From the NCBI GenBank assembly GCA_964016885.1, contig OZ024758.1, positions 40,094,485 through 40,158,484 on the forward strand: DNA of 64,000 bases. The letters run 5' to 3'. Source of the stretch: Eledone cirrhosa (taxonomy: Eukaryota > Mollusca > Cephalopoda > Octopoda > Eledonidae). Each line of letters starts with the position of its first letter. The first letter of the stretch is position 1. This document shows positions 35,734 to 46,289 of the stretch, piece by piece. The notes under the pieces were generated by a model. That model was not told the origin of the DNA. It saw only the letters and a program-made list of their open reading frames with translations, and ran no database searches. Made by a program: the position numbers and the translations under genes.

Positions 35734-37801
35734 GGATTGCTTAGCTTAGGATAGCTTAGGATAGCTTAGCTTAGCTTAGCTTAGGATAGCTTAGCTTAGC
35801 TTAGGATAGCTTATCTTAGCTTAGGATAGCTTAGCTTAGCTTAGGATAGCTTAGCTTAGCTTAGGATAGCTTAGCTTAGCTTAGCTTAGGATAGCTTAGC
35901 TTAGCTTAGCTTAGGATAGCTTAGCTTAGCTTAGCTTAGGATAGCTTAGCTTAGCTTAGCTTAGGATAGCTTAGCTTAGCTTAGCTTAGGAGAGCTTAGC
36001 TTAGCTTAGCTTAGGATAGCTTAGCTTAGCTTAGGATAGCTTAGCTTAGCTTAGCTTAGGATAGCTTAGCTTAGCTTAGTTTAGGATAGCTTAGCTTAGC
36101 TTAGCTTAGCTTAGGATAGCTTAGCTTAGCTTAGCTTAGCTTAGGATAGCTTAGCTTAGCTTAGGATAGCTTAGCTTAGCTTAGCTTAGGATAGCTTAGC
36201 TTAGCTTAGGATAGCTTAGCTTAGCTTAGCTTAGGATAGCTTAGCTTAGCTTAGCTTAGGATAGCTTAGCTTAGCTTAGCTTAGCTTAGGATAGTTTAGC
36301 TTAGCTTAGCTTAGCTTAGGATAGCTTAGCTTAGCTTAGGATAGCTTAGGATAGCTTAGCTTAGGATAGCTTAGCATAGCTTAGCTTAGGATAGCTTAGC
36401 TTAGGATAGCTTAGCTTAGGATAGCTTAGGATAGCTTAGCTTAGCTTAGCTTAGGATAGCTTAGCTTAGCTTAGCTTAGGATAGCTTAGCTTAGCTTAGC
36501 TTAGGATAGCTTAGGATAGCTTAGCTTAGGATAGCTTAGGATAGCTTAGCTTAGGAAAGCTTAGGATAGCTTAGCTTAGGATAGCTTAGGATAGCTTAGC
36601 TTAGGATAGCTTAGGATAGCTTAGCTTAGCTTAGCTTAGGATAGCTTAGCTTAGCTTAGCCTAGGTAGCTTAGCTTAGCTTAGCTTAGGATAGCTTAGGA
36701 TAGCTTAGCTTAGGATAGCTTAGGATAGCTTAGCTTATGATAGCTTAGCTTAGGATAGCTTAGGATAGCTTAGCTTAGGATAGCTTAGCTTAGGATAGCT
36801 TAGGATAGCTTAGCTTAGCTTAGCTTAGGATAGCTTAGCTTAGCTTAGGATAGCTTAGCTTAGCTTAGCTTAGCTTAGGATAGCTTAGCTTAGCTTAGCT
36901 TAGGATAGCTTAGCTTAGCTTAGCTTAGGATAGCTTAGGATAGCTTAGCTTAGGATAGCTTAGGATAGCTTAGCTTAGGATAGCTTAGGATAGCTTAGCT
37001 TAGGATAGCTTAGGATAGCTTAGCTTAGGATAGCTTAGGATAGCTTAGCTTAGCTTAGCTTAGGATAGCTTAGCTTAGCTTAGCTTAGGTAGCTTAGCTT
37101 AGCTTAGCTTAGGATAGCTTAGGATAGCTTAGCTTAGGATAGCTTAGCTTAGCTTAGGATAGCTTAGCTTAGCTTAGCTTAGGATAGCTTAGCTTAGCTT
37201 AGCTTAGGATAGCTTAGCTTAGCTTAGGATAGCTTAGCTTAGCTTAGCTTAGGATAGCTTAGCTTAGCTTAGGATAGCTTAGCTTAGCTTAGCTTAGCTT
37301 AGGAGAGCTTAGCTTAGCTTAGGATAGCTTAGCTTAGCTTAGCTTAGGATAGCTTAGCTTAGCTTAGGATAGCTTAGCTTAGCTTAGCTTATCTTAGCTT
37401 AGGATAGCTTAGCTTAGCTTAGCTTAGGATAGCTTAGCTTAGCTTAGCTTAGGATAGCTTAGGATAGCTTAGCTTAGGATAGCTTAGGATAGCTTACCTT
37501 AGGATAGCTTAGCTTAGGATAGCTTAGCTTAGGATAGCTTAGGATAGCTTAGCTTAGCTTAGCTTAGGATAACTTAGCTTAGCTTAGCTTAGGATAGCTT
37601 AGCTTAGCTTAGCTTAGGATAGCTTAGCTTAGCTTAGGATAGCTTAGCTTAGCTTAGCTTAGGATAGCTTAGCTTAGCTTAGCTTAGGATAGCTTAGCTT
37701 AGGATAGCTTAGCTTAGGATAGCTTAGCTTAGGATAGCTTAGGATAGCTTAGCTTAGGATAGCTTAGGATAGCTTAGCTTCGGATAGCTTAGCTTAGCTA
37801 A
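35734..37801 (+). repeat. HOR-D t block 3
   Basis: GGATT 35,734, TATCTTA near 35,812, GGAGA near 35,989, GTTTA near 36,080, GGAAA near 36,553, GGTA 36,664 within CCTAGG, GGTA 37,088, CCTTAGG near 37,498. Length 2068 bp, one pentamer more than the other t blocks. Confidence 0.75.
36660..36665. other. CCTAGG hexamer, HOR-D landmark 3
   Basis: Same junction, 3298 bp after the second. The extra 95 bp are the 90-bp gain in g block 3 plus one pentamer. Confidence 0.85.
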
Positions 37802-38430
37802 GGATTGCTTAGCTTAGGATAGCTTAGGATAGCTTAGCTTAGCTTAGCTTAGGATAGCTTAGCTTAGCGTAGGATAGCTTATCTTAGCTTAGGATAGCTT
37901 AGCTTAGCTTAGGATAGCTTAGCTTAGCTTAGGATAGCTTAGCTTAGCTTAGCTTAGGATAGCTTAGCTTAGCTTAGCTTAGGATAGCTTAGCTTAGCTT
38001 AGCTTAGGATAGCTTAGCTTAGCTTAGCTTAGGATAGCTTAGCTTAGCTTAGCTTAGGAGAGCTTAGCTTAGCTTAGCTTAGGATAGCTTAGCTTAGCTT
38101 AGGATAGCTTAGCTTAGCTTAGCTTAGGATAGCTTAGCTTAGCTTAGCTTAGGATAGCTTAGCTTAGCTTAGCTTAGCTTAGGATAGCTTAGCTTAGCTT
38201 AGCTTAGCTTAGCTTAGGATAGCTTAGCTTAGCTTAGGATAGCTTAGCTTAGCTTAGCTTAGGATAGCTTAGCTTAGCTTAGGATAGCTTAGCTTAGCTT
38301 AGCTTAGGATAGCTTAGCTTAGCTTAGCTTAGGATAGCTTAGCTTAGCTTAGCTTAGCTTAGGATAGTTTAGCTTAGCTTAGCTTAGCTTAGGATAGCTT
38401 AGCTTAGCTAAGGATAGCTTAGGATAGCTT
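37802..38430 (+). repeat. HOR-D t block 4, truncated
   Basis: GGATT 37,802 is followed by TATCTTA near 37,881, so this is a t block directly after a t block, without the g block in between. It keeps GGAGA near 38,056 and a GTTTA near 38,367, then a GCTAAGGATA near 38,407, and loses the pattern before the first GGTA position. It carries a private GCGTA variant near 37,868. Confidence 0.68.
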
Positions 38431-39431
38431 AGCTTAGGATAGCTTAGGATAGCTTAGCTTAGGATAGCTTAGCTTAGGATAGCTTAGCTTAGGATAGCTT
38501 AGGATAGCTTAGCTTAGCTTAGCTTAGGATAGCTTAGCTTAGCTTAGCTTAGGATAGCTTAGCTTAGCTTAGGATAGCTTAGCTTAGCTTAGGATAGCTT
38601 AGCTTAGCTTAGCTTAGGATAGCTTAGCTTAGGATAGCTTAGCTTAGGATAGCTTAGCTTAAGTCAGCTTAGCTTAGCTTAGCTTAGGATAGCTTAGGAT
38701 AGCTTAGCTTAGGATAGCTTAGCTTAGCTTAGCTTAGGATAGCTTAGCTTAGCTTAGCTTAGGATAGCTTAGCTTAGCTTAGCTTAGGATAGCTTAGCTT
38801 AGGATAGCTTAGGATAGCTTAGCTTAGCTTAGCTTACGATAGCTTAGCTTAGGATAGCTTAGGATAGCTTAGCTTAGCTTAGCTTAGCTTAGGATAGCTT
38901 AGCTTAGCTTAGGATAGCTTAGCTTAGCTTAGCTTAGGATAGCTTAGCTTAGCTTAGCTTAGGATAGCTTAGGATAGCTTAGGATAGCTTAGCTTAGCTT
39001 AGCTTAGGATAGCTTAGCTTAGCTTAGCTTAGGATAGCTTAGCTTAGCTTAGCTGAGGATAGCTTAGCTTAGCTTAGCTTAGCTTAGGATAGCTTAGCTT
39101 AGCTTAGGATAGCTTATCTTAGCTTAGCTTAGGATAGCTTAACTTAGGATAGCTTAGCTTAGCTTAGGATAGCTTAACTTAGGATAGCTTAGCTTAGCTT
39201 AGGATAGCTTAACTTATCTTAGCTTAGGATAGCTTAGCTTAGCTTAGGATAGCTTAGCTTAGCTTAGCTTAGGATAGCTTAGCTTAGCTTAGGATAGCTT
39301 AGCTTAGCTTAGGATAGCTTAGCTTAGCTTAGCTTAGGATAGCTTAGCTTAGCTTAGCTTAGGATAGCTTAGCTTAGCTTAGCTTAGGATAGCTTAGCTT
39401 AGGATAGCTTAGCTTAGGATAGCTTAGCTTA
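38431..39431 (+). repeat. Variant-rich boundary between HOR-D and HOR-A'
   Basis: No periodic unit is recognised. It holds singleton variants not seen elsewhere: AAGTCA near 38,661, a CpG-bearing GCTTACGATA near 38,836 and GCTGAGG near 39,053. A tight cluster of AACTTA and TATCTTA variants lies at about 39,115-39,216. Pentamer register is kept throughout. Private variants accumulating at the edge of a homogenised block are typical of satellite domain borders. Confidence 0.6.
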
Positions 39432-42090
39432 GGTTAGCTTAGCTTAGCTTAGCTTAGGATAGCTTAGGATAGCTTAGCTTAGGATAGCTTAGCTTAGCTT
39501 AGCTTAGGATAGCTTAGCTTAGTTTAGCTTAGGATAGCTTAGCTTAGCTTAGCTTAGGATAGCTTAGCTTAGGATAGCTTAGGATTGCTTAGCTTAGCTT
39601 AGCTTAGGATAGCTTAGCTTAGCTTAGCTTAGGATAGCTTAGCTTAGCTTAGGATAGCTTAGCTTAGCTTAGCTTAGGATAGCTTAGCTTAGCTTAGCTT
39701 AGGATAGCTTAGCTTAGCTTAGCTTAGGATAGCTTAGGATAGCTTAGGATAGCTTAGCTTAGCTTAGCTTAGGATAGCTTAGCTTAGCTTAGGATAGCTT
39801 AGCTTAGCTTAGCTTAGGATAGCTTAGCTTAGCTTAGGATAGCTTAGCTTAGCTTAGCTTAGGATAGCTTAGCTTAGCTTAGCTTAGGATAGCTTAGCTT
39901 AGCTTAGCTTAGGATAGCTTAGCTTAGCTTAGCTTAGCTTAGGATAGATTAGCTTAGCTTAGGATAGCTTAGCTTAGCTTAGCTTAGGAAAGCTTAGCTT
40001 AGCTTAGGATAGCTTAGTTTAGCTTAGCTTAGGAGAGCTTAGCTTAGGATAGCTTAGGAAAGCTTAGCTTAGCTTAGCTTAGGATAGCTTAGCTTAGCTT
40101 AGCTTAGGATAGCTTAGCTTAGCTTAGGATAGTTTAGCTTAGCTTAGCTTAGGATAGCTTAGCTTAGCTTAGCTTAGGATAGCTTAGCTTAGCTTAGCTT
40201 AGGATAGCTTAGCTTAGCTTAGGATAGCTTAGCTTAGCTTAGCTTAGGATAGCTTAGCTTAGCTTAGGATAGCTTAGCTTAGATTAGCTTAGGATAGCTT
40301 AGCTTAGCTTAGCTTAGGATAGCTTAGCTTAGGATAGCTTAGCTTAGCTTAGCTTAGGATAGCTTAGCTTAGCTTAGCTTAGGATAGCTTAGCTTAGCTT
40401 AGCTTAGGATAGCTTAGCTTAGCTTAGCTTAGTATAGCTTAGCTTAGCTTAGCTTAGTATAGCTTAGCTTAGCTTAGCTTAGGATAGCTTAGCTTAGCTT
40501 AGCTTAGGATAGCTTAGCTTAGCTTAGCTTAGGATAGCTTAGCTTAGCTTAGCTTAGGATAGCTTAGCTTAGCTTGGCTTAGGATAGCTTAGCTTAGCTT
40601 GGCTTAGGATAGCTTAGCTTAGCTTAGCTTAGGATAGCTTAGCTTAGCTTAGCTTAGGATAGCTTAGCTTAGCTTAGCTTAGGATAGCTTAGCTTAGCTT
40701 AGCTTAGGATAGCTTAGCTTAGTTTAGGATAGCTTAGCTTAGCTTAGCTTAGGATAGCTTAGGATAGCTTAGCTTAGGATAGCTTAGGTTAGCTTAGCTT
40801 AGGATAGCTTAGGATAGCTTAGGTTAGGATAGCTTAGCTTAGGATAGCTTAGTATAGCTTAGCTTAGGATAGCTTAGGATAGCTTAGCTTAGGATAGCTT
40901 AGGATAGCTTAGCTTAGGATAGCTTAGCTTAGGATAGCTTAGGAAAGCTTAGCTTAGCTTAGCTTAGGATAGCTTAGCTTAGCTTAGCTTAGGATAGCTT
41001 AGCTTAGCTTAGCTTAGGATAGCTTAGGATAGCTTAGGATAGCTTAGCTTAGGATAGCTTAGCTTAGGAGAGCTTAGCTTAGGATAGCTTAGGATAGCTT
41101 AGCTTAGGATAGCTTAGGATAGCTTAGCTTAGGATAGCTTAGCTTAGGATAGCTTAGGATAGCTTAGCTTAGCTTAGCTTAGGATAGCTTAGCTTAGCTT
41201 AGCTTAGGATAGCTTAGCTTAGCTTAGCTTAGGATAGCTTAGCTTAGGATAGCTTAGGATTGCTTAGCTTAGCTTAGCTTAGGATAGCTTAGCTTAGCTT
41301 AGCTTAGGATAGCTTAGCTTAGCTTAGGATAGCTTAGCTTAGCTTAGCTTAGGATAGCTTAGCTTAGCTTAGCTTAGGATAGCTTAGCTTAGCTTAGCTT
41401 AGGATAGCTTAGGATAGCTTAGGATAGCTTAGCTTAGCTTAGCTTAGGATAGCTTAGCTTAGCTTAGGATAGCTTAGCTTAGCTTAGCTTAGGATAGCTT
41501 AGCTTAGCTTAGGATAGCTTAGCTTAGCTTAGCTTAGCTTAGGATAGCTTAGCTTAGCTTAGCTTAGGATAGCTTAGCTTAGCTTAGCTTAGGATAGCTT
41601 AGCTTAGCTTAGCTTAGCTTAGGATAGCTTAGCTTAGCTTAGCTTAGGATAGATTAGCTTAGCTTAGGATAGCTTAGCTTAGCTTAGCTTAGGAAAGCTT
41701 AGCTTAGCTTAGGATAGCTTAGCTTAGCTTAGCTTAGGAGAGCTTAGCTTAGCTTAGCTTAGGATAGCTTAGCTTAGCTTAGCTTAGGATAGCTTAGCTT
41801 AGCTTAGGTAGCTTAGCTTAGCTTAGCTTAGGATAGCTTAGCTTAGCTTAGCTTAGCTTAGCTTAGGATAGCTTAGCTTAGCTTAGCTTAGGAGAGCTTA
41901 GCTTAGCTTAGCTTAGGATAGCTTAGGATAGCTTAGCTTAGGATAGCTTAGGATAGCTTACCTTAGGAGAGCTTAGCTTAGGATAGCTTAGCTTAGGATA
42001 GCTTAGCTTAGGATAGCTTAGGATAGCTTAGCTTAGCTTAGCTTAGGATAGCTTAGCTTAGCTTAGCTTAGGATAGCTTAGCTTAGGTTA
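39432..42090 (+). repeat. Diverged HOR-A copies (A')
   Basis: Two HOR-A heads are recognisable. The first has GGTTA 39,432, GTTTA about 39,522, GGATT 39,582, GATTA about 39,948, GGAAA about 39,988, GTTTA about 40,017 and GGAGA about 40,033, then diverges with extra GGAAA, TTGGCTTA and GTATA variants. The second has GGATT 41,257, GATTA about 41,652, GGAAA about 41,693, GGAGA, GGTA 41,807, CCTTAGGAGA 41,961 and GGTTA 42,086, but no GGTTA 150 bp before GGATT. These lie just left of the second super-repeat, so HOR-A units flank the junction. Confidence 0.68.
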
Positions 42091-43315
42091 GCTTAGCTTA
42101 GCTTAGCTTAGCTTAGGATAGCTTAGCTTAGGATAGCTTAGGATAGCTTAGGATAGCTTAGCTTAGGATAGCTTAGCTTAGGATAGCTTAGGATAGCTTA
42201 GCTTAGGATAGCTTAGGATAGCTTAGCTTAGGATAGCTTAGCTTAGGATAGCTTAGGATAGCTTAGCTTAGCTTAGCTTAGGATAGCTTAGCTTAGCTTA
42301 GCTTAGGATAGCTTAGCTTAGCTTAGGATAGCTTAGCTTAGCTTAGCTTAGGATAGCTTAGGATAGCTTAGCTTAGGATAGCTTAGGATAGCTTAGCTTA
42401 GGATAGCTTAGGATAGCTTAGGATAGCTTAGCTTAGCTTAGCTTAGGATAGCTTAGCTTAGCTTAGCTTAGGATAGCTTAGCTTAGCTTAGCTTAGGATA
42501 GCTTAGCTTAGCTTAGGATAGCTTAGCTTAGCTTAGCTTAGGATAGCTTAGCTTAGCTTAGCTTAGGACAGCTTAGCTTAGCTTAGCTTAGGATAGCTTA
42601 GCTTAGCTTAGGATAGCTTAGCTTAGCTTAGCTTAGGATAGCTTAGCTTAGCTTAGCTTAGGATAGCTTAGCTTAGGATAGCTTAGCTTAGGATAGCTTA
42701 GCTTAGGTTAGCTTAGCTTAGCTTAGCTTAGGATAGCTTAGCTTAGCTTAGCTTAGGATAGCTTAGCTTAGCTTAGCTTAGGATAGCTTAGCTTAGCTTA
42801 GGATAGCTTAGGATAGCTTAGCTTAGGATAGCTTAGCTTAGCTTAGCTTAGGATAGCTTAGCTTAGCTTAGCTTAGGATAGCTTAGCTTAGCTTAGCTTA
42901 GGATAGCTTAGCTTAGCTTAGGATAGCTTAGGATAGCTTAGCTTAGGATAGCTTAGGATAGCTTAGCTTAGGATAGCTTAGGATAGCTTAGCTTAGGATA
43001 GCTTAGGATAGCTTAGCTTAGGATAGCTTAGCTTAGGATAGCTTAGCTTAGCTTAGCTTAGGATAGCTTAGCTTAGGATAGCTTAGGATAGCTTAGCTTA
43101 GGATAGCTTAGCTTAGGATAGCTTAGGATAGCTTAGCTTAGCTTAGCTTAGGATAGCTTAGCTTAGCTTAGCTTAGGATAGCTTAGCTTAGCTTAGGATA
43201 GCTTAGATTAGCTTAGCTTAGGATAGCTTAGCTTAGCTTAGCTTAGGATAGCTTAGCTTAGCTTAGCTTAGGATAGCTTAGCTTAGGATAGCTTAGCTTA
43301 GGATAGCTTAGCTTA
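42091..43315 (+). repeat. Bridge before the second super-repeat
   Basis: Mostly plain DGGGG, DGGG and DGDGG words with few variants: GGACA near 42,566, GGTTA 42,706 in a different context from the HOR-A boundary, and GATTA 43,206. From GATTA onward it aligns with 646 onward in the first copy (110 bp before GGTTA in both). Upstream of that the two differ, so the homology with the window start ends near here. Confidence 0.6.
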
Positions 43316-46289
43316 GGTTAGCTTAGCTTAGCTTAGCTTAGGATAGCTTAGGATAGCTTAGCTTAGGATAGCTTAGCTTAGCTTAGCTTAGGATAGCTTA
43401 GCTTAGTTTAGCTTAGGATAGCTTAGCTTAGCTTAGCTTAGGATAGCTTAGCTTAGGATAGCTTAGGATTGCTTAGCTTAGCTTAGCTTAGGATAGCTTA
43501 GCTTAGCTTAGCTTAGGATAGCTTAGCTTAGCTTAGGATAGCTTAGCTTAGCTTAGCTTAGGATAGCTTAGCTTAGCTTAGCTTAGGATAGCTTAGCTTA
43601 GCTTAGCTTAGGATAGCTTAGGATAGCTTAGGATAGCTTAGCTTTGCTTAGCTTAGGATAGCTTAGCTTAGCTTAGCTTAGGATAGCTTAGCTTAGCTTA
43701 GCTTAGGATAGCTTAGCTTAGCTTAGGATAGCTTAGCTTAGCTTAGCTTAGGATAGCTTAGCTTAGCTTAGCTTAGGATAGCTTAGCTTAGCTTAGCTTA
43801 GGATAGCTTAGCTTAGCTTAGCTTAGGATAGATTAGCTTAGCTTAGGATAGCTTAGCTTAGCTTAGCTTAGGAAAGCTTAGCTTAGCTTAGGATAGCTTA
43901 GTTTAGCTTAGCTTAGGAGAGCTTAGCTTAGCTTAGGATAGCTTAGCTTAGCTTAGCTTAGGATAGCTTAGCTTAGCTTAGCTTAGGTAGCTTAGCTTAG
44001 CTTAGCTTAGCTTAGGATAGCTTAGCTTAGCTTAGCTTAGGAGAGCTTAGCTTAGCTTAGCTTAGGATAGCTTAGGATAGCTTAGCTTAGGATAGCTTAG
44101 GATAGCTTACCTTAGGAGAGCTTAGCTTAGGATAGCTTAGCTTAGGATAGCTTAGGATAGCTTAGCTTAGGGTAGCTTAGCTTAGGATAGCTTAGCTTAG
44201 GATAGCTTAGGATAGCTTAGCTTAGCTTAGCTTAGGATAGCTTAGCTTAGCTTAGCTTAGGATAGCTTAGCTTAGGTTAGCTTAGCTTAGCTTAGCTTAG
44301 CTTAGGATAGCTTAGCTTAGGATAGCTTAGGATAGCTTAGCTTAGGATAGCTTAGGATAGCTTAGCTTAGGAGAGCTTAGCTTAGGATAGCTTAGGATAG
44401 CTTAGCTTAGGATAGCTTAGGATAGCTTAGCTTAGGATAGCTTAGCTTAGGATAGCTTAGGATAGCTTAGCTTAGCTTAGCTTAGGATAGCTTAGCTTAG
44501 CTTAGCTTAGGATAGCTTAGCTTAGCTTAGCTTAGGATAGCTTAGGATAGCTTAGCTTAGGATAGCTTAGGATAGCTTAGCTTAGGATAGCTTAGGATAG
44601 CTTAGGATAGCTTAGCTTAGCTTAGCTTAGGATAGCTTAGCTTAGCTTAGCTTAGGATAGCTTAGCTTAGCTTAGCTTAGGATAGCTTAGCTTAGCTTAG
44701 GATAGCTTAGCTTAGCTTAGCTTAGGATAGCTTAGCTTAGCTTAGCTTAGGACAGCTTAGCTTATCTTAGCTTAGGATAGCTTAGCTTAGCTTAGGATAG
44801 CTTAGCTTAGCTTAGCTTAGGATAGCTTAGCTTAGCTTAGCTTAGGATAGCTTAGCTTAGGATAGCTTAGCTTAGGATAGCTTAGCTTAGGTTAGCTTAG
44901 CTTAGCTTAGCTTAGGATAGCTTAGGATAGCTTAGCTTAGGATAGCTTAGCTTAGCTTAGCTTAGGATAGCTTAGCTTAGCTTAGCTTAGGATAGCTTAG
45001 CTTAGCTTAGCTTAGGATAGCTTAGCTTAGCTTAGCTTAGGATAGCTTAGCTTAGGATAGCTTAGGATAGCTTAGCTTAGCTTAGCTTAGGATAGCTTAG
45101 CTTAGCTTAGCTTAGGATAGCTTAGCTTAGCTTAGGATAGCTTAGCTTAGCTTAGCTTAGGATAGCTTAGCTTAGCTTAGCTTAGGATAGCTTAGCTTAG
45201 CTTAGCTTAGGATAGCTTAGGATAGCTTAGGATAGCTTAGCTTAGCTTAGCTTAGGATAGCTTAGCTTAGCTTAGCTTAGGATAGCTTAGCTTAGCTTAG
45301 CTTAGGATAGCTTAGCTTAGCTTAGGATAGCTTAGCTTAGCTTAGCTTAGGATAGCTTAGCTTAGCTTAGCTTAGGATAGCTTAGCTTAGCTTAGCTTAG
45401 GATAGCTTAGCTTAGCTTAGGATAGCTTAGCTTAGCTTAGCTTAGGATAGCTTAGCTTAGGATAGCTTAGGATAGCTTAGCTTAGGATAGCTTAGCTTAG
45501 GATAGCTTAGGATAGCTTAGCTTAGCTTAGCTTAGGATAGCTTAGCTTAGCTTAGCTTAGGATAGCTTAGCTTAGCTTAGGATAGCTTAGCTTAGCTTAG
45601 CTTAGGATAGCTTAGCTTAGCTTAGCTTAGGATAGCTTAGGATAGCTTAGCTTAGCTTAGCTTAGGATAGCTTAGCTTAGCTTAGCTTAGGATAGCTTAG
45701 CTTAGCTTAGCTTAGGATAGCTTAGCTTAGGATAGCTTAGCTTAGGATAGCTTAGCTTAGGTTAGCTTAGCTTAGCTTAGCTTAGGATAGCTTAGGATAG
45801 CTTAGCTTAGGATAGCTTAGCTTAGCTTAGCTTAGGATAGCTTAGCTTAGCTTAGCTTAGGATAGCTTAGCTTAGGATAGCTTAGGATTGCTTAGCTTAG
45901 CTTAGCTTAGGATAGCTTAGCTTAGCTTAGCTTAGGATAGCTTAGCTTAGCTTAGGATAGCTTAGCTTAGCTTAGCTTAGGATAGCTTAGCTTAGCTTAG
46001 CTTAGGATAGCTTAGCTTAGCTTAGCTTAGGATAGCTTAGGATAGCTTAGGATAGCTTAGCTTAGCTTAGCTTAGGATAGCTTAGCTTAGGATAGCTTAG
46101 GATAGCTTAGCTTAGCTTAGCTTAGGATAGCTTAGCTTAGCTTAGCTTAGGATAGCTTAGCTTAGCTTAGGATAGCTTAGCTTAGCTTAGCTTAGGATAG
46201 CTTAGCTTAGCTTAGCTTAGGATAGCTTAGCTTAGCTTAGCTTAGGATAGCTTAGCTTAGGATAGCTTAGCTTAGGATAGCTTAGCTTA
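43316..46289 (+). repeat. HOR-A unit 1 of second super-repeat (2974 bp)
   Basis: GGTTA 43,316, GGATT 43,466, GCTTT about 43,643, GATTA about 43,831, GGAAA about 43,871, GGTA 43,986, CCTTAGGAGA 44,110, GGTTA 44,275, 44,890 and 45,760, GGATT 45,885. Register is intact except at GGTA 43,986, which 1428 in copy one shares. Differences from copy one include GGGTA near 44,170 (GGTGTA in the first copy) and a private TATCTTA near 44,764. Confidence 0.82.

Larger units (their letters stand above)
29210..37806 (+). repeat. Paired CpG-bearing variant, six copies in HOR-D
   Basis: A GCTTCGGATA variant followed 22 bp later by GCTAAGGATT occurs with GGATT at 29,238, 31,301, 32,441, 34,504, 35,734 and 37,802. 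These six TTCGG sites are among the very few CpG dinucleotides in the window; the others I noticed are singletons near 26,447, 27,103, 37,868 and 38,836. All six always occur together with the second variant, so the pair is inherited as one block. Confidence 0.8.
28078..38430 (+). repeat. HOR-D domain (3203/3298-bp period)
   Basis: Built from two alternating blocks. Block g has GGTTA about 90 bp after a GCTAAGGATT marker; block t has TATCTTA about 79 bp after it. GCTAAGGATT occurs at 29,238 (t), 31,301 (g), 32,441 (t), 34,504 (g), 35,734 (t) and 37,802 (t). Unit lengths: t 2063, g 1140, t 2063, g 1230, t 2068. GGTA sites at 30,163/33,366/36,664 and 30,587/33,790/37,088 give periods of exactly 3203 and 3298 bp. 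The last step goes t to t, skipping g, and the domain fades near 38.4 kb. This domain is not covered twice in the window. Confidence 0.82.
756..43315 (+). repeat. First copy of a ~42.55-kb super-repeat
   Basis: The order of variant pentamers from 756 onward is repeated from 43,316 onward. Matching markers include GGATT at 908/43,466, 3333/45,885, 3888/46,440; GGATTA at 7917/50,469, 9501/52,053, 12,331/54,913; GCCTA at 10,286/52,868; GGTA at 13,146/55,733 and 16,080/58,577; GCTGA at 19,564/62,066. The offset is 42,552-42,558 up to 9.5 kb, except 42,527 at 6647, then 42,582-42,587 to 13.1 kb, 42,442 at 14.2 kb, 42,497 at 16-17 kb, 42,502 at 19.3-19.8 kb and 42,452 at 21.0-21.5 kb. The start is placed at a GGTTA marker and is operational. 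A real tandem duplication and a false assembly duplication both remain possible. Confidence 0.85.

Noticed and set aside
29210..37806. CENP-B box at the TTCGG variant
   Set aside because: Only the TTCG part agrees. The downstream CGGG part of the box is absent in all six copies.
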